33,086 nt of DNA from Bacteroidales bacterium UBA5281. Its GTDB lineage: Bacteria > Bacteroidota > Bacteroidia > Bacteroidales > Lentimicrobiaceae. The notes under the pieces were generated by a model. That model searched no databases and was not told the origin of the DNA. It saw only the letters and a list, made by a program, of their open reading frames with translations. Position numbers and translations under genes: made by a program. The stretch spans positions 1,208-34,293 of the forward strand of contig DHSR01000071.1 in NCBI GenBank assembly GCA_002410555.1. The letters run 5' to 3'. Positions 7,663-16,326 of this stretch are shown here, piece by piece (the stretch's first letter is position 1; every line of letters begins with the position of its first letter).

Positions 7663-9753
7663 ATGATAAACGACGAACAAAACGTCAATGAAGAATTAAC
7701 AAACCCTGAAACCGGCGAACAACCTTCAGAAACTGCTGAACCTACGTCTATAGCCGGCCAGTCAGAGCAAATTCCCACCGAAACACCCGAACAAATTGTT
7801 TCAGAAGACACGCTGACAGATGCGGAAACTGAATCAGCCCCTGAAGTATCTGCTGAAACCGCTCCACAGGAAACTCAGGCCGATACTACAGAAGAACCCC
7901 AGGAAACAGTTGCCGAACCTGAAGCAAAAAATGAACCTGTGGCTCAGCCCAAAACAGACCCTGAAGAATTTGACTGGGACGCCATTGGCAAAAAACATGA
8001 AAATTATTCAGCAAGTGAACGTCAGAAGCTGGAATCAGTTTATGACAAAACACTCAGTTCAATAGTTGAACACGATGTTATTGACGGTACCGTTGTAGCC
8101 AAAAATACCCGTGAAGTGGTGGTAAACATAGGCTTTAAATCCGATGGTGTTATTCCTGTTTCAGAACTTCGTTATAATCCCAACCTTAAAGTTGGCGATA
8201 CCATTGAAGTATATGTTGAAACCCAGGAAGATGTTGGAGGTCAGCTTATTCTTTCCCACAAAAAAGCCCGCATCCTGCGTTCATGGGAACGTGTAAATCA
8301 GGCTTTCGAAAAAGAAGAAATTATCAACGGATATGTTAAATGCCGCACCAAAGGTGGACTTATCGTTGATGTATTTGGTATTGAAGCCTTCCTGCCAGGT
8401 TCTCAGATTGATGTGAAACCCATCCGCGATTACGATATCTATGTTGATAAGGTAATGGAATTTAAAGTGGTGAAAATCAATCAGGAATACAAGAACGTTG
8501 TGGTTTCACACAAGGCGCTTATTGAAGATGAACTGGAACAACAGAAAGCCGAAATCATCAGCAAGCTCGAAAAGGGCCAGATTCTTGAAGGTACTGTTAA
8601 AAACATAACCTCTTACGGTGTATTTGTTGACCTTGGGGGTGTTGATGGACTGGTGCACATTACCGACCTCTCCTGGGGTCGCATCAACCATCCTGAAGAA
8701 ATTGTTCAGCTTGATGAGAAAATCAATGTGGTTATTCTTGACTTTGACGAAAACAAGAAACGCATTGCCCTGGGTCTGAAACAGCTTACACCTCATCCTT
8801 GGGATTCGCTTGCCGAAACGGTTAAAGTAGGTGATCAGGTTAAAGGACGTGTGGTTGTTATAGCCGATTATGGTGCATTTATTGAAATAGCTCCCGGTGT
8901 TGAAGGATTGATTCACGTTTCGGAAATGTCATGGTCACAGCACCTGCGCACCGCTCAGGACTTTTTGAAAGTGGGCGATGAAGTAGAAGCTGTTATCCTT
9001 ACCCTCGATCGTGAAGAACGCAAGATGTCTCTGGGCATCAAGCAGCTTATACCCGATCCGTGGACAAATATCAAAGAAAAATATCCGCTCAACTCTAAAC
9101 ACGAAGCTACCGTGCGTAACTTCACCAACTTCGGTATTTTTGTTGAACTGGAAGAAGGTGTTGATGGATTGATTCACATCTCAGACCTTTCCTGGTCTAA
9201 AAAAATCAAGCACCCGGCAGAATTTACAAAAATTGGTGAAAAAATTGAAGTCATCGTGCTTGATGTAGATGTGGAAAATCGTCGTTTAAGCCTTGGTCAC
9301 AAACAGTTGGAAGAAAACCCATGGGAAGTATTTGAAACCGTATTTAATGTGGGTTCGGTACACAAGGGAACCATCACCAGTTCAACCGATAAAGGAATGG
9401 TAGTTTCTCTGCCTTATGGTGTGGAAGGATTTGTACCTACCCGTCATGCTACCAAAGAAGACAACACCATGGCCAAGGTTGATGAAAGTCTCGACTTTAA
9501 GGTAATTGAGTTTTCGAAGGAAAATAAGAAGATTATCCTGTCGCATTCCCGCATTTTCCAGGAAGCTACTGCTGCTGAACGTCAAAAGGAAAATGCTGCC
9601 AAAGAAAGTGCAGAAACTTCGACCAAACGTGCGGTTAAGAAGTTGAAAGATAATCTGGAGAGAACTACTCTGGGTGATCTGGAAGCATTGGCAAACCTCA
9701 AATCAGACATGGAGCAATCAGAAAAAAAAGCCAGAAACAAAAAGGCTGAATAA
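7663..9753 (+). CDS. rpsA: 30S ribosomal protein S1
   Basis: RNA-binding protein of the small subunit that docks and unfolds mRNA during initiation. Six S1 (OB-fold) repeats are visible, at roughly 137-205, 223-290, 308-377, 393-463, 480-550 and 567-636. Repeats 3-5 carry the classic G-x-FV-(D/E) and GL(I/V)H(I/V)S-(D/E)-(L/M)SW signatures. The first about 100 residues are an acidic, low-complexity extension rich in Glu, Thr, Pro and Gln, ending in EEFDWDAIG. The C-terminal 60 residues are charged and likely coiled. At 696 aa it is longer than the about 560 aa E. coli protein, mainly because of these tails. A strong terminator follows 20 bp after the stop. Confidence 0.96.
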   Translation: MINDEQNVNEELTNPETGEQPSETAEPTSIAGQSEQIPTETPEQIVSEDTLTDAETESAPEVSAETAPQETQADTTEEPQETVAEPEAKNEPVAQPKTDPEEFDWDAIGKKHENYSASERQKLESVYDKTLSSIVEHDVIDGTVVAKNTREVVVNIGFKSDGVIPVSELRYNPNLKVGDTIEVYVETQEDVGGQLILSHKKARILRSWERVNQAFEKEEIINGYVKCRTKGGLIVDVFGIEAFLPGSQIDVKPIRDYDIYVDKVMEFKVVKINQEYKNVVVSHKALIEDELEQQKAEIISKLEKGQILEGTVKNITSYGVFVDLGGVDGLVHITDLSWGRINHPEEIVQLDEKINVVILDFDENKKRIALGLKQLTPHPWDSLAETVKVGDQVKGRVVVIADYGAFIEIAPGVEGLIHVSEMSWSQHLRTAQDFLKVGDEVEAVILTLDREERKMSLGIKQLIPDPWTNIKEKYPLNSKHEATVRNFTNFGIFVELEEGVDGLIHISDLSWSKKIKHPAEFTKIGEKIEVIVLDVDVENRRLSLGHKQLEENPWEVFETVFNVGSVHKGTITSSTDKGMVVSLPYGVEGFVPTRHATKEDNTMAKVDESLDFKVIEFSKENKKIILSHSRIFQEATAAERQKENAAKESAETSTKRAVKKLKDNLERTTLGDLEALANLKSDMEQSEKKARNKKAE

Positions 9754-9773
9754 ATGGTCTGAATCTAAATCAT

Positions 9774-9807
9774 AAAAAGGGCTGTCACATCTGGCAGCCT
9801 TTTTTTA
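9774..9807 (+). terminator. Rho-independent terminator of rpsA
   Basis: AAAAAGGGCTGTC (9774-9786) pairs with GGCAGCCTTTTT (from 9793) through a 6-nt loop with two G-T wobbles. The right arm runs into seven T. The A-tract on the left could make it bidirectional. Confidence 0.88.
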
Positions 9808-9889
9808 TGCAGTTTTCGCCCTATGGCCTGAAAATTGTCGCAATAATTGCCCTGAAAATAATGATTACACAATTATCTTTCTTTTACTC

Positions 9890-10807
9890 ATGAACACTTT
9901 TTCAGTAACCATATTGGGAAGCAGTGCTGCCATTGCTGCCCGCAACCGGGGATTAACAGCGCAGGTGTTGCGCTACGGGCGTGAATTATTTTTAATCGAT
10001 TGTGGTGAGGGGACACAATTTCAACTCAAACGTTACAAAATACCAATGGGGCACATCAATCGCATATTTATCAGTCACTTACATGGGGATCACTTTTTTG
10101 GACTCATTGGACTGTTATCCACCTGGCATCTGCTCAGGCGCGTGCAAGCACTGGATATCTATGCGCCTGCACCATTAGAACATATATTGAAATTACAACT
10201 TGAAGCATCGGGTACCGAATTAAACTATCCGCTTACGTTTTATCCCTTAAGCGCTGAAATTCCACAACTCATTCTCGATCATCCCCAGCTTGAGGTTAGT
10301 ACCCTGCCGCTTATTCACCGGGTGCCTACTACCGGATTTCTTTTTAAGGAAAAGCAGCCGCCGCGACGTATAAATCCGCAAACCATCCAGCACTATGGAG
10401 TGCCATTCCAGGCTATTGAATCTTTACGAATGGGAGCTGATTTTACAGAACCATCCGGTAAGGTGATTCCCAATGCTGAGCTCACTTTGCCAGGGCCCGA
10501 AAGCCGCAGTTATGCCTATTGTTCTGATACGGCTTACAATGAATCACTTATACCGCTTATCGCCGGCAGCACTGTTTTATATCATGAAGCTACTTTTATG
10601 CACGACCGCGCATCATCTGCGGCTGAAAAAGGACATTCTACCAGTGTTCAGGCTGCCACCATTGCATCAAAAGCAAAGGTAGGCAGACTTTTACTCGGCC
10701 ATTTCTCCGCAAGGTATGAGGAAATGGGGCCATTGCTCGAAGAAGCTCAAAGTATATTTAAAGAGTCAGTAATAGTAGAAGATGGCATCACTTATAACAT
10801 CCAATAA
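9890..10807 (+). CDS. rnz: Ribonuclease Z (tRNA 3'-processing endonuclease)
   Basis: Metallo-beta-lactamase-fold zinc endonuclease that removes 3' trailers from tRNA precursors. The zinc motif HLHGDH is at residues 63-68. Further ligands fit LIHRVPT (about 143), the SDTAYNES stretch (about 209) and the GHFSARY histidine near 270. The insert at about 150-205, including MGADFTEPSG, matches the flexible arm that holds tRNA. The 305-aa length equals the short RNase Z form. It starts 83 bp after the rpsA terminator and is its own unit. Its TAA stop (10805-10807) is directly followed by the TGA of the convergent kinase gene, leaving no room for a separate terminator. Confidence 0.95.
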   Translation: MNTFSVTILGSSAAIAARNRGLTAQVLRYGRELFLIDCGEGTQFQLKRYKIPMGHINRIFISHLHGDHFFGLIGLLSTWHLLRRVQALDIYAPAPLEHILKLQLEASGTELNYPLTFYPLSAEIPQLILDHPQLEVSTLPLIHRVPTTGFLFKEKQPPRRINPQTIQHYGVPFQAIESLRMGADFTEPSGKVIPNAELTLPGPESRSYAYCSDTAYNESLIPLIAGSTVLYHEATFMHDRASSAAEKGHSTSVQAATIASKAKVGRLLLGHFSARYEEMGPLLEEAQSIFKESVIVEDGITYNIQ

Positions 10808-13279
10808 TCAGGCATAGAGAATTTCAGTGAATAACTTCAACAGGGTTTTCTTGTCGTAGGGTTTAGGAATATAATGGGTGCAGCCGTTATCAAGTAATTT
10901 TTCGCGATCGCCATGCATAGTATAACCGGTTACAGCAATGATGGGTGTATAGCGGTTTAAACCCGTTTTTCTGGTTTCTCCCGCAATACTCAGTCCATTT
11001 GGGCCGGCACCGAGGTTTATATCCATAAGTATGGCATCGTACCTTTTACGACTTATTTTTTCACGGGCCACGTACCCGTTTTCAGCCATTTCGGTGTTAC
11101 AAATCTCGCGCAGGTAAAGGGCTGCAAGCCTGCGATTGATTTCGTTGTCTTCAACAATAAGCACTTCCGGCACTGGCCCCCGGCTCAGGCGGCTGGTGCG
11201 AATCTTCTGAGCGGTTGCTTCGTCAATATCTTTTATGTTAACAAGTGGTTCGCTCAGGGGAAGGGCCACGAAAAAATCGGAGCCTTTTTCCTGAATGCTC
11301 TCCACCCATATACGTGCATTAATTAAACGGGAAATCTTAGAACACAGGGACAATCCCAATCCACTGCCTTCAAAAGTGCGCGAAAAACCTTCGCTTACCT
11401 GCCTGAATTCCTCAAAAATAAAGCTATGATGCTCCGGTGCAATGCCAATTCCGGTGTCGCTGATGCGAATTACAATCTCATTACTTGTTTTGGATGGTTT
11501 GTAAACGCTGACCGATATTCCACCATCAACGGTAAACTTGAGGGCATTGTCCAGCAAATGATAGAGCAATTGACTCAACATTTTTTCATCGGATAGCACG
11601 TATTGCTCAGGGGGTATAGAGGTGCGCAGGTAAAGCCCTTTGTCGCTTGCGATGGAATGAGCTACCCTGAGCAGAGGCTGAAACAATTGCCGCGTATTAA
11701 TGGGCTTCATGTTCAGGCTATTCTTGTCAGCTTCTATTGCCGAAAGGTCAATGATTGAATTGAGCGTTGACATGAGCCTGCCGGCAGATTTAAAGATGGT
11801 GGAAGCCATTGATTTCATCCTTGGGTCTTCCAGTTCCTCGAAAAGGATTTCAGAAAATCCGAGTATGCCTGTCATAGGCGTGCGCAGCTCATGGCTCATA
11901 TTGGCCAGCAGGGAGGATTTTAGCCTGCTGGAATCCTCGGCCTCATTTTTTGATTTTAACAGGGCCCCTTCATTAAGTATGTGTTGTATGGCCAATGCGG
12001 CTTGCAGGGAAATAAAATGTAACAGATTACTTTCATCCTCAGTGTAAATAGTTTTGGGGCTAAATGATTGCAGGCTGATGATTCCGATGCATTTATCTCC
12101 GGCAATCAAAGGCATTCCCAGGTAAGAGTATGGTATAATTTCCTGAAGAACAATAATTCCCTCATCTATCATCAGTTTAATCCCCTCCTGAGACACAAGC
12201 AGTGGCTCACCGGTTTTAACTACATAGGCGGGCAATCCATGAACAGGTTTTGTTTTTAAAAGTTGTTCTGGAAACTGGTAATGTAATGCTCCCTCTTTGT
12301 TGATTAACGCCACCGAAAAATCAGGTATGGGCATCAGGGCACCAAGGATTTTCTTAAGCGCATCTATAAGACCGTCAATGGTTTGTTGGGGATGTATAAA
12401 GCGGGCTATATTAAAAGCTGATTCCTGCAGTATGGCAGCCCGTTGCTTATGGGTATGATCCTGAATACTGCCACTCCATAATCTTAAATTATTATTTTCA
12501 TCCCTGCTTATTTTTGATTCTGCATGGATGTACCGTGTTCTTCCTTTGGGATCATTTATTCGGTAATCTATGGCACAAAATGCCGGGCTGCCGGTTTTTA
12601 ATTGTTTTGAAATGAGCGAGTAAACAGGTAAGTCTTCAATATACACCAAAGGACTGTGGTCAAAAAGTGATGGATTGAGTGGGCCTGAGGGTAAAGGCAG
12701 ATTTAGTAATTCAAAAAAGTTCATGGCCCGGGTGATTTCCTGCCCGTCGCTAAAAACAACCTCCCATATTCCTGTTGAAGTCTGGTTCAGCAGCTCTTTT
12801 AACTGCATTTGTGTCCGCTGCACATCAGCAGAAGGAGAGGGTAGGGGTCCTGTTGTTATGGATTCCCGTTTTGAAGATGCCGATAAACCTGGGGTGCTTC
12901 TGCTTAATTTAAAATCCACAGGAGTAATGGTAATCAGTCGCAAGGAAATATCCTTTTCGGCTAAAAATATTTTCCGTGAAATATTGCAGTCCAGTTTGGT
13001 GCCATCGTGACACAATAGCTGGCAGATACCATGGTCAGCACCGAAAACAGGATCAACCGGGATTATATGATCGGGATTGATGATGGCAGTTATATTTTTG
13101 TCGGGAAGGGTGTGGAAAGTAAATCCGGTGATGGTAGTGAAAGGAGGATTTATTTGAAGTATGTTCCAGTATTTGTCAGTAATAATAGCTGGAAAAGGCA
13201 GATGTTCTATCCAGTTAAGCTGTAGTGATTTTTCTATGTCCTGCTCCCGGTCATCATGTTCAAACCAGTTATAAGCCAT
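10808..13279 (-). CDS. Soluble hybrid histidine kinase (PAS-PAS-GAF-HisKA-HATPase-REC)
   Basis: An 823-aa signalling kinase without signal peptide or membrane helix, so it senses cytosolic cues. Order: PAS-like domain (about 20-120), linker, second PAS (about 160-278, with PAC-like end), GAF (about 285-435), coiled linker, HisKA with phospho-acceptor His463 (MSHELRTPMTG), HATPase with N-box LLDNALKF and G boxes DTGIGIAPEH and GSGLGLSL, and a C-terminal receiver (about 710-823) with Asp753 (ILMDINLG) and Lys806 (IPKPY). It has no DNA-binding output, so phosphate must pass to another protein. The cognate signal is unknown. It is separated from tcdA upstream by about 106 bp and ends flush against rnz. 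Confidence 0.93.
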   Translation of the reverse strand: MAYNWFEHDDREQDIEKSLQLNWIEHLPFPAIITDKYWNILQINPPFTTITGFTFHTLPDKNITAIINPDHIIPVDPVFGADHGICQLLCHDGTKLDCNISRKIFLAEKDISLRLITITPVDFKLSRSTPGLSASSKRESITTGPLPSPSADVQRTQMQLKELLNQTSTGIWEVVFSDGQEITRAMNFFELLNLPLPSGPLNPSLFDHSPLVYIEDLPVYSLISKQLKTGSPAFCAIDYRINDPKGRTRYIHAESKISRDENNNLRLWSGSIQDHTHKQRAAILQESAFNIARFIHPQQTIDGLIDALKKILGALMPIPDFSVALINKEGALHYQFPEQLLKTKPVHGLPAYVVKTGEPLLVSQEGIKLMIDEGIIVLQEIIPYSYLGMPLIAGDKCIGIISLQSFSPKTIYTEDESNLLHFISLQAALAIQHILNEGALLKSKNEAEDSSRLKSSLLANMSHELRTPMTGILGFSEILFEELEDPRMKSMASTIFKSAGRLMSTLNSIIDLSAIEADKNSLNMKPINTRQLFQPLLRVAHSIASDKGLYLRTSIPPEQYVLSDEKMLSQLLYHLLDNALKFTVDGGISVSVYKPSKTSNEIVIRISDTGIGIAPEHHSFIFEEFRQVSEGFSRTFEGSGLGLSLCSKISRLINARIWVESIQEKGSDFFVALPLSEPLVNIKDIDEATAQKIRTSRLSRGPVPEVLIVEDNEINRRLAALYLREICNTEMAENGYVAREKISRKRYDAILMDINLGAGPNGLSIAGETRKTGLNRYTPIIAVTGYTMHGDREKLLDNGCTHYIPKPYDKKTLLKLFTEILYA

Positions 13280-13385
13280 GCAGTATAATTATTTGTGAGG
13301 CAGTAAAAATACGTTTTTTTTCTGAGATAAAAAATAAAAATGTTTAAGGTGTAGATTCTTCTGTTTCAACACAAAGGAAAGAGCT

Positions 13386-14123
13386 TCAGGTCTCCGCTGG
13401 TTTATCATCGATAAGTTGTTTGATTACGCTTGCGGCACACATGCATCCAAACAGTGCCGGCATATATGAAATGGTACCCACGGTAGATTTTTTATTCATT
13501 TCGCCTTCTATCAATGCGATGGAATGTCGTGATATCGTTTCTGGGCTATAAACGGCCTTAAATCCGTCCCAAATATCCATTTTATGAAGTTTCTTGCGTA
13601 TATAATAAGCCAGTTTGCAATGATGAGTTTGCGAAATGTCGACCAGTTGAACCTGAGCAGGATCTGTTTTTCCTCCGGCTCCCATTGAACTTACCAATGG
13701 AATGCCCATGCGTAAAGTATGCATAATCAAATATACCTTTGGCGATAAGGTGTCAATGGCATCCACAACGTGGTCAAAACCTTGTTCAAGTATTTCTACA
13801 ACACGTTGGTCTTTAATGTATTCTGAATAAAATGTAATTTTTAGCTCCGGATTTATATCAAGCAGCCGGTCACGCATTACCTCGGCTTTAAGTTTTCCTG
13901 TAGTACTCACCAGGGCTGGTAGTTGTCTGTTGCGGTTGGTTGTGTGTACCGTATCGCCATCCACTATGGTAAGCCTTCCAATACCGGATCTTACCAGATG
14001 TTCTGCAGCATAAGCGCCTACACCACCCAGACCGGCCACTAAAACATTGGCCTGCTGCAATTTACATAAATTATCGGTGCCCAGCAACAAGTGGGTACGT
14101 GAAAGCCATTCAGGAGTCTTCAT
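13386..14123 (-). CDS. tcdA: tRNA threonylcarbamoyladenosine dehydratase (TcdA/CsdL)
   Basis: ATP-dependent, E1-like enzyme that cyclises t6A37 of ANN-reading tRNAs to ct6A. The ThiF/MoeB nucleotide loop is GLGGVGAYAAEHL (from residue 31) and the IVDGDTV acidic turn follows. The N-R-NRQLPAL arginine segment (about 68-76) matches ATP binding in the family. The central VVDAIDTLSPKV and the Cys pair near the C-terminus (GCMCAASV) are typical. The 245-aa length is as expected. It is divergent from mscS. A candidate promoter sits immediately before the start codon. Confidence 0.93.
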   Translation of the reverse strand: MKTPEWLSRTHLLLGTDNLCKLQQANVLVAGLGGVGAYAAEHLVRSGIGRLTIVDGDTVHTTNRNRQLPALVSTTGKLKAEVMRDRLLDINPELKITFYSEYIKDQRVVEILEQGFDHVVDAIDTLSPKVYLIMHTLRMGIPLVSSMGAGGKTDPAQVQLVDISQTHHCKLAYYIRKKLHKMDIWDGFKAVYSPETISRHSIALIEGEMNKKSTVGTISYMPALFGCMCAASVIKQLIDDKPAET

Positions 14124-14131
14124 TTTGGCCG

Positions 14132-14139
14132 CAAAGATA
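14132..14139 (-). promoter_or_regulatory. Bacteroidota -7 box (TATCTTTG) at tcdA
   Basis: A perfect TAnnTTTG on the - strand ends only 8 bp before the tcdA ATG. With the usual distance to the start point, the mRNA would be leaderless or nearly so. No convincing -33 TTG is seen at the right distance. Confidence 0.35.
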
Positions 14140-14189
14140 TGTTTTTAGGTTTGATTGCCGGACTGTAAAGCCATTGTCAATTTAATGTT

Positions 14190-14197
14190 TAACTTTG
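14190..14197 (+). promoter_or_regulatory. Bacteroidota -7 box (TAACTTTG) upstream of mscS
   Basis: A perfect TAnnTTTG lies 122 bp before the mscS start, in the divergent tcdA/mscS intergenic region. The TTG at 14174-14176 is too close (13 bp) to be a normal -33 element. Confidence 0.35.
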
Positions 14198-14319
14198 TTT
14201 TTTTAGGTATTTTTTGGTGATGCTTCCGAAGTTTGCTCACATTGAGCTGCTTTATCCTGCTTTGAAAGATAATTCCACCTTTTTTTACTTCTTTTTATTC
14301 ATTCCAAAAGTTTTTTATT

Positions 14320-15141
14320 ATGAATGCACAGGAAATAATTGACACCTTAATGCTCATTATAGTGAATTATGGGCCCCGTTTGGTTGGAGCGGTAGTAGTT
14401 CTGATAGTAGGTTTATGGATCATCAGGTTTCTGTCAAAATGGTTTTCAGGAATGCTTGCCCGTCGAAATGTGGATTTGTCTCTGCAGCCATTTCTGGCCG
14501 GACTGGTGAGTGGATTGCTTAAAGTATTGCTCGTAATTACTGTACTTGGTATGCTGGGTATTCAAATGACCTCATTTATTGCCATTATTGGTGCGGTAGG
14601 ACTTGCTGTTGGAATGGCGCTGTCCGGAACGCTGCAAAATTTTGCAGGTGGTGTTATCATACTGTTGTTTAAACCTTACCGGGTGGGTGATTATATTGAT
14701 ACAGGAGGCCATTCGGGTACCGTGCGTGAGATTCAGATTTTTAATACCATTCTTAAAACGGTTGACAATGTTACCATTATAATTCCCAACGGTAGTTTAT
14801 CTAACTCATCTATGACAAACTATTCAGTGGAGGCACGGCGCCGGGTGGACTGGAGCTTTGGTATGACATACGGTGACGATCTGGATAAAACAAAATCAAC
14901 CATTAAGCGCCTGTGTGATGCCGATGGTCGCATACTTCACGATCCGGAGGTATTTATCGCCGTTGCGGAACTTGCAGACAGTTCAGTAAAGTTTGCTGTC
15001 CGTGCCTGGGTTTCAGCAGCAGATTACTGGAGTGTAAAATTTGATATGAACGAGAAAATATACAAAGCATTCAACAATGAAGGGCTGAAAATGCCATTGC
15101 CCCGCATGGATGTACATGTAATGGCAGCGCGCACTACCTGA
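14320..15141 (+). CDS. mscS: Small-conductance mechanosensitive channel (MscS family)
   Basis: Inner-membrane channel that opens under membrane tension and releases solutes after osmotic downshock. Three membrane helices fall at about 14-36, 56-80 and 85-112. The pore helix has the family's Gly/Ala-rich pattern (GAVGLAVGMALSG, then LQNFAGGVIILLFKPYRVGD). The beta domain (about 117-180) includes the conserved IPNGSLSNSSMTNYS segment, and an alpha/beta C-terminal domain completes a 273-aa protein, close to E. coli MscS (286 aa). It stands alone, convergent with the TspO-like gene. The TGA stop is genuine: reading on adds no homologous sequence. Confidence 0.94.
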   Translation: MNAQEIIDTLMLIIVNYGPRLVGAVVVLIVGLWIIRFLSKWFSGMLARRNVDLSLQPFLAGLVSGLLKVLLVITVLGMLGIQMTSFIAIIGAVGLAVGMALSGTLQNFAGGVIILLFKPYRVGDYIDTGGHSGTVREIQIFNTILKTVDNVTIIIPNGSLSNSSMTNYSVEARRRVDWSFGMTYGDDLDKTKSTIKRLCDADGRILHDPEVFIAVAELADSSVKFAVRAWVSAADYWSVKFDMNEKIYKAFNNEGLKMPLPRMDVHVMAARTT

Positions 15142-15165
15142 ATTCCCTGTTATCTCAACTCTGTT

Positions 15166-15181
15166 CCGGCTGTTTCGCCGG
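15166..15181 (+). terminator. Short hairpin between mscS and the TspO-like gene
   Basis: CCGGC (15166-15170) and GCCGG (15177-15181) form a 5-bp GC stem with a 6-nt loop, followed by GTTGTTTCT on the + strand. It lies 25 bp after mscS and 19 bp beyond the stop of the convergent gene, so it may end both transcripts. The weak T-tract limits confidence. Confidence 0.35.
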
Positions 15182-15199
15182 GTTGTTTCTGAATTCGGC

Positions 15200-16021
15200 T
15201 TAATTTCCGGTATTTTTGTCGCCTTGCAGGTATTTTAGCACCGGATTTGTTTTTCGGTTTCTATATCCCTGATTCAGCACATACACAAGAATGAGCAATG
15301 CACCAAACATGGCCGGGATGGCAATCATCAGCATGTCATAATGATGGCGTATATGTATGGCTACCAATGCCCACACCCCAACCTTAGCAAATTCGCGCAT
15401 ATTGCGTTTATAGATGATCAATAGGTTGATAAAAGTGGCTGCCACAATCATAATAATGGTCCACCAGAACTCACCTATAAAGCCACCATCCCAGCCGATT
15501 TTGGTCAGCCAGGCTGTTATATTGGCAATGGTGGCTACGGTTATCCATCCGGCGTAAATACTCACAGGCCACCAGGCAAATACGATGGTTTTAGCAGGTG
15601 CATGCCAGCGCTCCATATTGGTGTTCAGTATAATTTTTATAAATGAAATTAGCATCAACAGCATCAGTACTACCGACACCAGCATGTATTCATACAGCCA
15701 GGCTATAATCCACAATCCATTGGCCAGATTAATCAGGGCAAACCAACCACCTATCTGCGTAATGAAATCCATAGGTTGCTTTTGCGAAAAAGTGCGGTAA
15801 ACCTGATAACCGGCAAAAATCAGGATCCCTATAAATATTAGTCCCCAGATGGAGAATGCATAACCCGCCGGAGTAAACAAATTATTGTATTTTTGGCTGA
15901 TATCACTTACAGTATTACCGTTAATCTTATAAATTTGGGAGTAATAATTGATGCCAATGGCAAAAAGCACGGATATCAGATTCAGAATAGAAAGTGATTG
16001 TTGTTTTTTTAATGTTTCCAT
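15200..16021 (-). CDS. TspO/MBR-like tryptophan-rich membrane protein
   Basis: A 273-aa integral membrane protein with about seven or eight hydrophobic helices and many Trp residues. The segment FTPAGYAFSIWGLIFIG (near 50-66) matches the start of the TspO-related family, and WWPVSIYAGWITVATIAN (from about 150) matches the longer variant common in Bacteroidota. True TspO is about 160 aa with five helices and binds porphyrins, so this is a related, longer protein and ligand binding is not shown. A perfect inverted repeat sits 41 bp before the start codon. Confidence 0.75.
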   Translation of the reverse strand: METLKKQQSLSILNLISVLFAIGINYYSQIYKINGNTVSDISQKYNNLFTPAGYAFSIWGLIFIGILIFAGYQVYRTFSQKQPMDFITQIGGWFALINLANGLWIIAWLYEYMLVSVVLMLLMLISFIKIILNTNMERWHAPAKTIVFAWWPVSIYAGWITVATIANITAWLTKIGWDGGFIGEFWWTIIMIVAATFINLLIIYKRNMREFAKVGVWALVAIHIRHHYDMLMIAIPAMFGALLILVYVLNQGYRNRKTNPVLKYLQGDKNTGN

Positions 16022-16326
16022 GGTGATTGCGTTTAAACGATTGTATATTAAAAAAATATATACAGGAAATGTTCAAATTTCCTGCCGGAATGAACAATAT
16101 AACTGATTATGTTTGATATGTAGATGGAATTGATTGTTTTACCCCTGATTTATCATTTATGACACCCATAAAGTAAAATGGCTGCAGATGAGGTGAGGAA
16201 AAGAATCAACAGCTGCTAATCTTTTTTACCCAAATGAACTTTATTTGAGATTTAAATCCGGCCGAAGGTCTGGTTTTGTCATATTCCCAAAAGCCTGGGC
16301 AGAATGGATTGCCGGTGTGAAAACAG
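16022..16326. other. 305-bp non-coding gap between TspO-like and arginase-family genes
   Basis: It holds the perfect inverted repeat at 16063-16084 and a TATA-rich stretch next to the TspO-like start. The remainder (16090-16326) shows no open frame of interest, tRNA or strong terminator. Confidence 0.5.
16063..16084. promoter_or_regulatory. Perfect inverted repeat upstream of the TspO-like gene
   Basis: CAGGAAAT (16063-16070) and ATTTCCTG (16077-16084) are perfect inverted arms around a 6-bp centre, a layout that suits a dimeric repressor or activator. On the - strand it is followed by an AT-rich stretch with seven T and then the TspO-like start codon at 16021. It could instead be a late terminator for the arginase-family operon, though the T run starts about 6 nt after the stem. 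Confidence 0.45.

Noticed and set aside
15139..15195. Repeated CTGAATTC near the mscS end as an attachment site
   Set aside because: An 8-bp repeat 50 bp apart with no integrase or mobile gene nearby is within chance expectation.
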